Notes under the pieces: generated by a model
Told to the model about the DNA's origin: nothing
The model's database searches: none
Seen by the model: the letters and a program-made list of their open reading frames with translations, nothing else
DNA from: Maribellus sediminis
Lineage (GTDB): Bacteria; Bacteroidota; Bacteroidia; Bacteroidales; Prolixibacteraceae
Length of the DNA stretch: 64,000 nt
Direction of reading: 5' to 3'
NCBI RefSeq assembly: GCF_011799805.1
Contig: NZ_WXUB01000003.1
Coordinates: 620,001 to 684,000 of the forward strand
In this document: positions 44,025 to 52,081 of the stretch, in pieces
How the letters are laid out: each line of letters opens with the position of its first letter
Position numbering within the stretch: the first letter of the stretch is position 1
Program-made: the position numbers and the translations under genes

Positions 44025-44808
44025 GATTCCTAATTTTTTGCATTAACTCTTTTAGCTTTTCCTGCCTTGATTTTATTTTGCCGATAGCGCTAAATGTTCT
44101 TCCCATATCTCCAATGAGATAGCTCTCCATCCTTGGATTGTCAAGTATCTGTTGGTAGTCGATGGTAATATTTCGATTGTCTTTAACCGATGCTACTTTA
44201 TAGTAGAATGCTTGCACATTTTCTTCGTTTATGACTAAGATTCCTGTTTCTTTGTTCGTATAGCCACTGGAAAGAGTATACATTAGAGGCTCAAATTGAT
44301 TTTCAACAATCCGGGTAATGGAACCAAACGTATTTTGAATTTGAACAAAATCGCTGTAGTATTGCGAAAGTTCCTTAATAAGGTCTTTGGCTTTAATATC
44401 GTTGAATGTACCCGATGACTTTGCTGATTCAAAAGCAGTAGAATAACTGGGAGAATTTACAGGATAATACAAAGGTTCCGTATACTGTGCAAATTTGTCA
44501 ACACCCATATTTTTTTGAGGATTTCTGACATAGGTTAAAAGCGTGTCTAAATATTCAAATCTTTTTGTATAGAATAATTCATAATAATTAAGCCTTTCCT
44601 GATCTTTTTTCAAATCCTCCATTACATCCTCAAAAAAGTTGTTTTCAACGATCCTACCCTTGCGTTGTTCGTTCCAATTGTTTACCTGAAGCGCAATCAA
44701 TATCCCAATCACCACCAGCAGAATTTCGCCAATGGCATAACGCAGGTATTTTGCAATCCGGTTTTCGGCAGCAAGTCTGTAGCGCATTTTTGAGAAGAAA
44801 CGAAGCAT
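44017..44808 (-). CDS. DUF6090 family protein, array member 1
   Basis: The first full-length gene of the array, 263 residues: constant basic N-terminus (LRFFSKMRYRLAAENR), transmembrane helix (about 25-43), and a distinct helical periplasmic part with several aromatic residues (YYELFYTKRFEYLDTLL; YYSDFVQIQNTFG). It lies 24 bases after a short candidate ORF (44833-44961) and begins a run in which genes overlap or nearly touch, so the array is one transcript. Function unknown. Confidence 0.85.
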   Translation of the reverse strand: MLRFFSKMRYRLAAENRIAKYLRYAIGEILLVVIGILIALQVNNWNEQRKGRIVENNFFEDVMEDLKKDQERLNYYELFYTKRFEYLDTLLTYVRNPQKNMGVDKFAQYTEPLYYPVNSPSYSTAFESAKSSGTFNDIKAKDLIKELSQYYSDFVQIQNTFGSITRIVENQFEPLMYTLSSGYTNKETGILVINEENVQAFYYKVASVKDNRNITIDYQQILDNPRMESYLIGDMGRTFSAIGKIKSRQEKLKELMQKIRNRD

Positions 44809-44832
44809 TACTTAACTTTTATTTACATCAAC

Positions 44833-44961
44833 TTATTGTGTTTCACCATCCCTTGGAAAAGTTCTGTAATTGAATCGCCTGTTGAATTTTTTGGCGATGT
44901 TATCATAATGTCTGAAACTTAGAAAGCGAGACTGAGCATGCAGCTTCACGAACTTTTTCAT
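44833..44961 (-). CDS. Candidate 42-residue basic small protein
   Basis: A short reading frame directly upstream of the DUF6090 array on the same strand: ATG at 44961, stop at 44833-44835. The predicted peptide begins MKKFVKLHAQSRFLSFRHYD and is rich in Lys, Arg, Phe and His, with no hydrophobic helix. The AT-rich bases before its ATG resemble other starts in the window. It could be a leader gene of the array or chance; I recognise no family. Confidence 0.35.
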   Translation of the reverse strand: MKKFVKLHAQSRFLSFRHYDNIAKKFNRRFNYRTFPRDGETQ

Positions 44962-45421
44962 AGTTAGATTTTTAAATGTTTGGAAAATAATAAGTTAAAC
45001 AACCCGGCACACCGAAAAGTTTATGACTGGAATAGTAGACGTAAACAAAGCACTCGAAATTATTCCTGGTAGGATGGATTCTGCTGTTTTAGTGTCTTTT
45101 TGTCAGCTTTACTCACATTCTTCTGTGTTTATCAGTATTATTGCTTTACATATTGATATTCAGAAAGATATTTCCTTTCGCCTTGAACTATTTGCACTTA
45201 CATCTGTTTTTAATATTTAAGAAAAAAAGATTAACTTATCTCATAAATATTGATCTTGGTTCAATATTAAAAGTTGATCAAACAATATGATGCTAATTAA
45301 GGATACCTCCACCGATTCATAGTATCACTGCTGTACAGATACAACATCCGTTTTGATGGTTCAATTGGGTGAAATTGTGTTTGAAGATGTAATGAATAAG
45401 TAATTAACGCATTAAGTACTA
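44962..45421. other. Gene-poor region upstream of the cyclase-ATPase gene
   Basis: About 460 AT-rich bases with no convincing gene; a 65-codon + strand frame at 45023-45220 has no recognisable features and I leave it out. Two inverted repeats stand out near the centre: AATATTGA / TCAATATT (45246-45253 and 45261-45268) and the palindrome TTGATCAA (45274-45281), both about 150 bases upstream of the cyclase-like gene and possible regulatory sites. No TAnnTTTG box at a sensible distance was found. Confidence 0.4.
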
Positions 45422-48400
45422 ATGGAGAAAGAAATTACTACAAAAACCTCGGATTCTCTCATTGCCAGCTTTGTTCCGAAAAGTGTTCGTGATAGTTATC
45501 TCCTGCAACCCGGCAGAATCCCGGGAACCGCAATTACCGGTGAATATGCCGCACTTTTATGGGTCGATATTCAGGATTTTTCGTCATTGTCGAAAGCGAT
45601 CCTTAAAAATGAAAAAGACGGATTGGAACACTTATCACTACTTCTTCATGAGCATTACGATCCTTTAATAAATCTAATTTCGAAAACCGGTGGAGAACCC
45701 ATATTTTTTGCCGGCGACGGCGTATTGTGTGCCTGGTTTTCCGATACTGAAGACCTTTCGTTCAAGGTTCGTCAGGCGATGGCATGCGGTCAGAAACTGA
45801 TTGAAAACAATTCGTTAAAAGATGTGGAAGGAAATTCGGTTGGTTTACATGTGGTTGTAGCTGCCGGAAGTTTTCACCTGGCCGAGGTGAGCGATCTTGA
45901 AAACAGGATATTTATTACACCTCTTGGTGCCGCGTTAAAAGACCTTAGAAATACCACCGAAACCCGGGCACCTGGCGAAGTGCTTTTATCAGAAAATGTG
46001 GTCAGAACGATTTCTGATCAAATTCAGACTGCACCTGTCAGCGATAAAGCCAGCATTCTGAATGCTACTGTTGAGCCCCTTATGACAAAGTTGAATGAAA
46101 GTTCTGATGATCCCGACAACAGCATTTTATTGCCTTACATTCCAGTTTCCATACAATATCAGCTCGATTCGGAACGAATAAACTGGATAGCTGAATTGCG
46201 GCGCGTGACTGTACTTTATGTTAGCCTTTCAGGTTTCGATCCTGCCAGAAAAAAAGCAGCCCAATCCTTAAGGAAGGCGGTTAAAATTGCCTCGAAGACA
46301 GTGTATCATAACGAAGGCATTCTGGGACAGGTGTGGATCGATGAAAAAGACGCCAACCTGCTCATCTATTTTGGTCCGCCACCTTCATCGCACCAGGATA
46401 ATCCGTTTAAGGCCATAAAAACCTCGGTTGAGCTTTATAACGAACTACACGAAGCCGGTTTCGATGTTAGTATCGGTGTGGTTTCGGGAACTAATTATTG
46501 TGGTTTACTGGGTAACAATATATTCAGGCAGTATACCATTTTAGGCGATAATGTTATCATCGGGTCACGTTTGGCAAGCAACAAGAAAGAGGGTATTTGG
46601 TGCGACGATAATACACGGAATTTTGTGAAGAACACGGTTGCATTCGAGTACTCAAGTACCATCAATATCAAAGGATTCGGAGAAGCTGTTACCGTTTGGG
46701 AACCCAAGACAGATCAGGATTTCTCGAAGAATTACAATATAAAATTATCGATAGGCCGGGAAAAGGAGCTCACGCTTTTAAACAGTACCTGGCAGCATGT
46801 TAAAAGCGGCAACAACGGCGCTCTTATCCTTGAAGGGGAGAGTGGTTTTGGAAAAACAAAATTGCTGAATGATTTTAGCTCGCTTTGTGCCAAGAGCGGA
46901 GATCTGATTTATTTCGGAAAACCGGAACGTATTGAAAGAAACATTCCGTACCAGGCGGTAAAAAGTGTTTTTGAAGCCATTTTTCAAATCGACCGTATTT
47001 CTGATCCCGATAAAAAATCGGAGCTGGTATTTCAATTTCTTGGCGATGAATTTTCGGGTAGAGCAAGCCTGTTAAATGTAATACTCCAGCTTAATTTTAA
47101 CGAGCCCGAAGAAATTTCCATCCTTTCGGGGCTTCAGAAATCTCAGGCAACACGCACTTTGCTTATCAACCTTGTAAGGAAGTTTGCCTCGCAACAAGCG
47201 TTCATCATTATTCTCGATGATGCGCAATGGATGGACGCGGCATCCTGGGATTTGGTTCGGGAAATAAGCAAAAGTGTAGCGGGGTGTTTTACAATCTGTG
47301 TGGTTCAGGATATTGAAACTATAAACGAAGCAAAAGCGGTTATCGATTCGGGGGCAACACAATTAAAACTTCAACCTTTGCGGGAAGACGACCTCGACGA
47401 ACTTATCGTGAGTATTTTAGGCAAGGAACAGCTTACAGCCGAAACGGCAGCAACCATAAAAAGTATTTCAAAGGGTAATCCTTATTTCTGTATTGAGTTG
47501 ACGCGTTCATTTAAGGAGTATTATGCAAACGCTGATGTAGAAGCGTTAAGCATGTCAGATCTGCCCCAAACAATTCGGGGAACGATAAGGCGAAATATCG
47601 ATCTATTGGAACCGGGACCACAAATGGCGCTAAAAGTAGCGAGTGTTACCGGCCAACGATTTTCAACAACCCTGGTTCAGAATGTTTATCCTATTCAGCG
47701 TGAAAAGACCTATGTTCCCGATTACCTGGTTGAAGATAACAAACAAGGATTGTTAAACCGGGACCTGGAAAACGGGGAGGAGTATGTTTTCAATCATTCC
47801 ATGATCAGGGATGTTGCCTACGAATCATTACTTCGGGGCCAGCGAACGCCAATCCACATGGAGACGGCTTTGTGGTACGAAAAAACTTATTCGAATAATC
47901 TGATGCCCCACCTGGTAAAAATCGCTTACCACCTCGAGCAGGCCGGTGAATACCTGAAAGCAGCGGAATACCTTGAAAAGGAAGCGATTCGAATTTTTAG
48001 CCAGGGCTACGCAAAAGAATCGGTTGATGTTGGTTTGCAAGCGGTCAGGTTGCTGAATATTCATATTGAAACTGAACCCGAAAAAATAGGCCCTGAAATC
48101 GGAGCCAATATGATGAAGATCGGTGAATTAATGGCCGGCAGGCATCCTTCGGAATTGCTGAACAACAAAAGACTAGATAACAGGGAAACCGAAACGTTGC
48201 TGAAGATTTTATTGGGAATCGGGCCCTGTGCGTTTCAAAGTCAGCAGATTGAATTGTTCGCATTAATCGCCGTGCTCTGTTTAAGGATCACGCTCGAAGA
48301 GGGAAATGGCGTTTCGGCCGCCGATGTTTATTCGATGTATTCGCCGGTACATGCGGCTTTAACCGGAAACAGGGTGGAAGCCAATACCTGGAGCCAGCTG

Positions 48401-49342
48401 GCACTTGATCTGGATTCGCAAAACGGCGAAGTCCTGCATTCGCGTGTTGCCTTTGTGCACACCTGGTTTCATAATCATTGGAAAAATCCCCTTTCAACAA
48501 GTATCGAACTATCGAAAAATGCAGCAATTAAAGGCTTCGAAACCGGTGATTTTCTTTTTGGATGTTTTAATCTTTCTGCGCATGTGGTCTACCAGGAATT
48601 TACCGGTGTGCCTCTGACTTCAATTATCCAGACAGCCCGCGAAAATCTTGAAAAGAATGGCCGGCAGGTGATGAATGCAGCGTTTCACTTGATTCACGAA
48701 ATGCAGATTGCCAAAGCATTTTCAGGTTTAACGATCGATCCGCTGTCGTTCACCGATGAGGAGTTCAGCGAAGAGAAAGACATTGCCTCCATTTGTGAAA
48801 CCGAATTTGCCAATCAAATCGGTTATTATTTTGTTTCGAAGATCAAGATGCATCAGCATTTTGGCGATTGGGAAGGTGCTCTGAAATGGGCTGCCACTGT
48901 ACAACCACTGATTCCGGCTTTTAAAGGGCAGGTGGCTGAAATCGATTTTGTTCAGTTTGAATCGCTGGCGATGTTACATGCCATGTTTTTTCAACCCGAA
49001 ACTGAATCTCAGTTTTTGCATAAAACCGAGGAGAATGTAAAAATTCTGCAAGAATGGACAGCTTTGTCGGCTGAAAACTATCAGCATAAATTACTGATGA
49101 TTGAAGGATTTCTCGATAGTTTCAAGGGGAATTCCGGAGAAGGAATTGAAAAGCTGCAAATGGCTGCTGAACTGGCCGAGCAGCAAAGTTTTCTGAACGA
49201 TCTGGGAATCATCTTCGAAAGTTTGGCCATCGTTCAAACAGATCCTTCAGAAAAAACAACAGCACTTAAGGGGGCGATCGATGCCTACAATAAATGGGGA
49301 GCTGCTGCAAAAGTCAATTATCTGAACGAAAAATATTCCTGA
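45422..49342 (+). CDS. Soluble-adenylyl-cyclase-like protein: two cyclase-like domains, P-loop ATPase, helical repeats
   Basis: A 1306-residue cytosolic protein with the domain order of soluble adenylyl cyclase: cyclase-like C1 (about 40-190), C2 (about 255-425), AAA/STAND-type ATPase (about 440-720; Walker A GESGFGKTKLL with Lys477, Walker B IIILDDAQW) and TPR-like helices to the end. C1 keeps metal-type Asp49 (WVDIQDF) and Asp99 (FFAGDG), but the usual Lys four residues before Asp99 is Phe95. C2 keeps Asp375 and Arg382 (LGDNVIIGSRL), but the transition-state Asn is Ile378. So catalysis is doubtful and it may be a regulator. It is convergent with the TPP/amine oxidase/KAS operon, 9 bases apart. 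Confidence 0.85.
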   Translation: MEKEITTKTSDSLIASFVPKSVRDSYLLQPGRIPGTAITGEYAALLWVDIQDFSSLSKAILKNEKDGLEHLSLLLHEHYDPLINLISKTGGEPIFFAGDGVLCAWFSDTEDLSFKVRQAMACGQKLIENNSLKDVEGNSVGLHVVVAAGSFHLAEVSDLENRIFITPLGAALKDLRNTTETRAPGEVLLSENVVRTISDQIQTAPVSDKASILNATVEPLMTKLNESSDDPDNSILLPYIPVSIQYQLDSERINWIAELRRVTVLYVSLSGFDPARKKAAQSLRKAVKIASKTVYHNEGILGQVWIDEKDANLLIYFGPPPSSHQDNPFKAIKTSVELYNELHEAGFDVSIGVVSGTNYCGLLGNNIFRQYTILGDNVIIGSRLASNKKEGIWCDDNTRNFVKNTVAFEYSSTINIKGFGEAVTVWEPKTDQDFSKNYNIKLSIGREKELTLLNSTWQHVKSGNNGALILEGESGFGKTKLLNDFSSLCAKSGDLIYFGKPERIERNIPYQAVKSVFEAIFQIDRISDPDKKSELVFQFLGDEFSGRASLLNVILQLNFNEPEEISILSGLQKSQATRTLLINLVRKFASQQAFIIILDDAQWMDAASWDLVREISKSVAGCFTICVVQDIETINEAKAVIDSGATQLKLQPLREDDLDELIVSILGKEQLTAETAATIKSISKGNPYFCIELTRSFKEYYANADVEALSMSDLPQTIRGTIRRNIDLLEPGPQMALKVASVTGQRFSTTLVQNVYPIQREKTYVPDYLVEDNKQGLLNRDLENGEEYVFNHSMIRDVAYESLLRGQRTPIHMETALWYEKTYSNNLMPHLVKIAYHLEQAGEYLKAAEYLEKEAIRIFSQGYAKESVDVGLQAVRLLNIHIETEPEKIGPEIGANMMKIGELMAGRHPSELLNNKRLDNRETETLLKILLGIGPCAFQSQQIELFALIAVLCLRITLEEGNGVSAADVYSMYSPVHAALTGNRVEANTWSQLALDLDSQNGEVLHSRVAFVHTWFHNHWKNPLSTSIELSKNAAIKGFETGDFLFGCFNLSAHVVYQEFTGVPLTSIIQTARENLEKNGRQVMNAAFHLIHEMQIAKAFSGLTIDPLSFTDEEFSEEKDIASICETEFANQIGYYFVSKIKMHQHFGDWEGALKWAATVQPLIPAFKGQVAEIDFVQFESLAMLHAMFFQPETESQFLHKTEENVKILQEWTALSAENYQHKLLMIEGFLDSFKGNSGEGIEKLQMAAELAEQQSFLNDLGIIFESLAIVQTDPSEKTTALKGAIDAYNKWGAAAKVNYLNEKYS

Positions 49343-49351
49343 TACAAGATT

Positions 49352-50362
49352 CTAACCGCGATTTTTCTCCAGCAAAAGAGCATTCGTGTGCATATCCGGA
49401 CCGATGGTCAGACTCAGCACAAGCGATTTAGTGATTTGCTTTTGTTCGATACCCCAGGCCAGGTTTACCGGAACGTTTACCAAAGCCATGTTTCCATATT
49501 CCTTGATGGTGCTAATGTATTCTGCCGGTTTTATGACGTCGTTCCAGGCTTTGGTCAGCACATCAGAAGCCTGGTGTGAAACCACGCAAACATCATTGCT
49601 GTTGATGCCGGTCTTTTTAAGCAGTTCAACGGCACATTGCGGAGGTGCATGCACTCCAAAATCTTTAAAGCCCTTCAGTCCGTCGTCGTTAATGTGAAAA
49701 TAAGATGAAGTGTAGAGTTCGTGGTGGTCATTTACCGGAGTGTCCAGCTTTATTTTATCCGAACGGGTCGTCATACTTCCGTAATAATCCGAATCGATGA
49801 TCGTGTAACTGTCCTTCACGCTCCAGCTTTCACCCGCTGCAGCCGGGCCAACGATAAACGCTGCTGCACCGTCGGCAGCGCTAATTGCCTGTGGTGTTTT
49901 GTAACTCACATTTCTGGTCCAGTTGCCGCCAATGCAAATCAAAATGTTGCGTGCACGGCCCGTTTTAATCAATGAATCAGCAACAACCAATGCCGAATTG
50001 AAATTCGAAAATTCATCTTCAATCGGGATCACCCAGCAACTTTTACTGAGTTTTAGCTGTCGGTGCAAATCGAAGAGTACATTTGGATTCCGGTATTCAC
50101 TTATGGATCCTGTTCCGAGGAGAAAGTCTATTTCTCCGGCATCGATCCCCGATTTTTCAATCGCTTCCTGCGAGGCCGGCAACATAATGGTCATCAGATC
50201 TTCTCCCTCGCTCAGAACCCTTCTTTTACAATAGCCTTGAAAAAGATTGGTGCCTTCAGGCGTATTTTTGTGCAACCAGTCGAAAATCTGGTCATCGTTG
50301 TATCTGATCTTGGATGGCAGACAGTAGGCAGAGCTTATAATTCCTGTGTTATTTTTATTCAT
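49352..50362 (-). CDS. Ketoacyl-ACP synthase III homologue lacking the active-site Cys
   Basis: A 336-residue thiolase-fold protein related to FabH/KAS III. His263 (VVSHQASDVL) and Asn291 (EYGNMALVNVPVN) of the Cys-His-Asn triad are in place. The position that aligns with FabH Cys112 is Phe118 in EDEFSNFNSALVVA. It is therefore unlikely to do normal decarboxylative condensation and may instead be an acyl or aminoacyl transferase-type or non-catalytic partner, as in known cysteine-less KAS III relatives. Last gene of a three-gene operon; its start overlaps the amine oxidase stop by 8 bases. Confidence 0.82.
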   Translation of the reverse strand: MNKNNTGIISSAYCLPSKIRYNDDQIFDWLHKNTPEGTNLFQGYCKRRVLSEGEDLMTIMLPASQEAIEKSGIDAGEIDFLLGTGSISEYRNPNVLFDLHRQLKLSKSCWVIPIEDEFSNFNSALVVADSLIKTGRARNILICIGGNWTRNVSYKTPQAISAADGAAAFIVGPAAAGESWSVKDSYTIIDSDYYGSMTTRSDKIKLDTPVNDHHELYTSSYFHINDDGLKGFKDFGVHAPPQCAVELLKKTGINSNDVCVVSHQASDVLTKAWNDVIKPAEYISTIKEYGNMALVNVPVNLAWGIEQKQITKSLVLSLTIGPDMHTNALLLEKNRG

Positions 50363-52073
50363 CGTCCCATTTTTTTACCCATTCCGGTTCGGGGAGTTTT
50401 AGTCTTTGCTGAAGCACTATTTCAGCTGTTTGCAAAGCTCCTTCTACCCAGGTTTGGTTTGTTGAAAAAGCTTCACCACAAACAAAACAGTTCACATCGT
50501 TAACAGGCTGTGTCATATCAAAAAGCACGTCCTGCGATTTATATCCGGGATTCCAGAAGTGTACCGCGCCACCAAAAGGATCGTCGCTCCAATCCATAAA
50601 AGCTGCCTCCAGAGGTTCGGGTGTTGTTTTCGGATCTGCTCCGTGAATCTCCATCAACTGCCGGTGCATCTCCATTACCATAGCATGTGGTGCTTCGTGG
50701 GCATCCCAGTTTCTGCGAAGCTGTTCGTCCCAGGGTTCTTTGTATGATTCGTTTTGGTGGTTCATTTTTTTACGTTTGAAGAGGTGGTGGTTAGCATGCG
50801 AACTTTTCGATTTGCGTTTACCGCCGGGATGATCCCATCGTAAAGCATCACCGGGGCCCAGCGGCTCGGAGCGCAAACCACCCCAGAAAGTGGAACTTTG
50901 CATATCGTTGTAGGCCATTATCACCGCATTTTTGTTTTTGGAATCTGTGAGATCCGCTTCGTCGCCCCAGTAATAACACTGCCGCAGCGGCAAGTCGGTC
51001 AAACTTCGGCCGGTTTTCAGGTTTTTATCGGCAGCGGTCCACCACGATTTTTCATAGGCGATAAACATCTTGTAAAGATCAACGGGTTCCACCGAGTTCA
51101 TCATGGTCTTCATTTTCTGGTTGGTCATTACAGGTCCTGTTTCATCAAGCAATTCGAGCGAACGGCGGGGCATGGCCAATATCACTGCCCTGGCGGTGAC
51201 GGTAGGATTGTCGTAAAAGTTCAGTTCAAAACCACTTGTTCCGTCCGCCAGTGTTTTCGATTCAAATCCTTTTAACCAGGTATTGAGGAATACTTCACCG
51301 CCTGCATTTTTAAAGCGGTTGGTCAGGTGCCAGGGCACCACATCGTAACCGTCTTTTAAGAGAAAATATTTTATGTTCGATGAAAAGTCGAATAATTCTG
51401 AAATGGAATCAACAGCGTTGGCATTCATTCCCAGCGAATCGTAGCCTACCGTTGTTTTCGACACTTCGTAAGCTTCGTTGCTGATCGCTTTCAATACAAG
51501 GTTCCATAAACCGTGTTTGTACAACGGAACGCCGTCCACTTCCACCGTTTCAAGGTATTTTGTCAGTTCGTCACCAATTTTATTACCGATTCCCGGAATT
51601 ACTTTTTTTATGGCATAAGCAATAAAGTTATCGGCGGTATTTCCTTCTTTGAGCCACTGTTTTTCAAGCTCTCTAAGCGCGTAAGGCAACACATCAGGAT
51701 CGTTTAGCTGGTCGACATTGTATCTTTTTCCACGGGTGTACACAAGGTTTTTGGGTTCGTATACATTTTGAGGGAAAGTTTCAAGACATAATTCCCGCTC
51801 AACCAAACTTTTTATGAGGTACTGCGATGGAGAAACATAACGCATGCCGCCTATTTCGCAAACAATATCGGGCATTCCTGGGGCCTTGGCCGAAAGTAAT
51901 CTTCCGCCGATTCTGTCGCTGCCTTCAAAAACCCCGATCTTTAGTTTTCCGTTTTTAGCCCAGTTTTTAAGCACCGGGGACTGACTCGGATCAGCTGTCA
52001 TCAGGCGCCAGGCTGTGTAGATGCCCGAAACGCCGCCGCCAATCACAGCAATATCAAATTCATTCTTTTTCAT
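50355..52073 (-). CDS. Flavin amine oxidase, L-amino-acid-oxidase-like
   Basis: A 572-residue FAD enzyme of the amine oxidase family: N-terminal IGGGVSGIYTAWRL (about 11-24), Glu50 and GGR (56-58) for FAD binding, an IGGMRY motif (75-79) whose Arg78 in L-amino-acid oxidases binds the substrate carboxylate, and the C-terminal FVCGEAFSTNQTWVEGAL FAD motif. Residues 414-443 form a highly basic, low-complexity insertion (Lys/Arg/His/Asn/Ser). It probably oxidises an L-amino acid or other amine to the oxo acid. It starts 8 bases after the TPP gene stop. Confidence 0.85.
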   Translation of the reverse strand: MKKNEFDIAVIGGGVSGIYTAWRLMTADPSQSPVLKNWAKNGKLKIGVFEGSDRIGGRLLSAKAPGMPDIVCEIGGMRYVSPSQYLIKSLVERELCLETFPQNVYEPKNLVYTRGKRYNVDQLNDPDVLPYALRELEKQWLKEGNTADNFIAYAIKKVIPGIGNKIGDELTKYLETVEVDGVPLYKHGLWNLVLKAISNEAYEVSKTTVGYDSLGMNANAVDSISELFDFSSNIKYFLLKDGYDVVPWHLTNRFKNAGGEVFLNTWLKGFESKTLADGTSGFELNFYDNPTVTARAVILAMPRRSLELLDETGPVMTNQKMKTMMNSVEPVDLYKMFIAYEKSWWTAADKNLKTGRSLTDLPLRQCYYWGDEADLTDSKNKNAVIMAYNDMQSSTFWGGLRSEPLGPGDALRWDHPGGKRKSKSSHANHHLFKRKKMNHQNESYKEPWDEQLRRNWDAHEAPHAMVMEMHRQLMEIHGADPKTTPEPLEAAFMDWSDDPFGGAVHFWNPGYKSQDVLFDMTQPVNDVNCFVCGEAFSTNQTWVEGALQTAEIVLQQRLKLPEPEWVKKWDDE

Positions 52074-52081
52074 TGTGTTTG

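Noticed and set aside
45023-45220. 65-codon + strand frame upstream of the cyclase-like gene
   Set aside because: No start context, domain or plausible composition; lies in an AT-rich leader and contains no recognisable motif.
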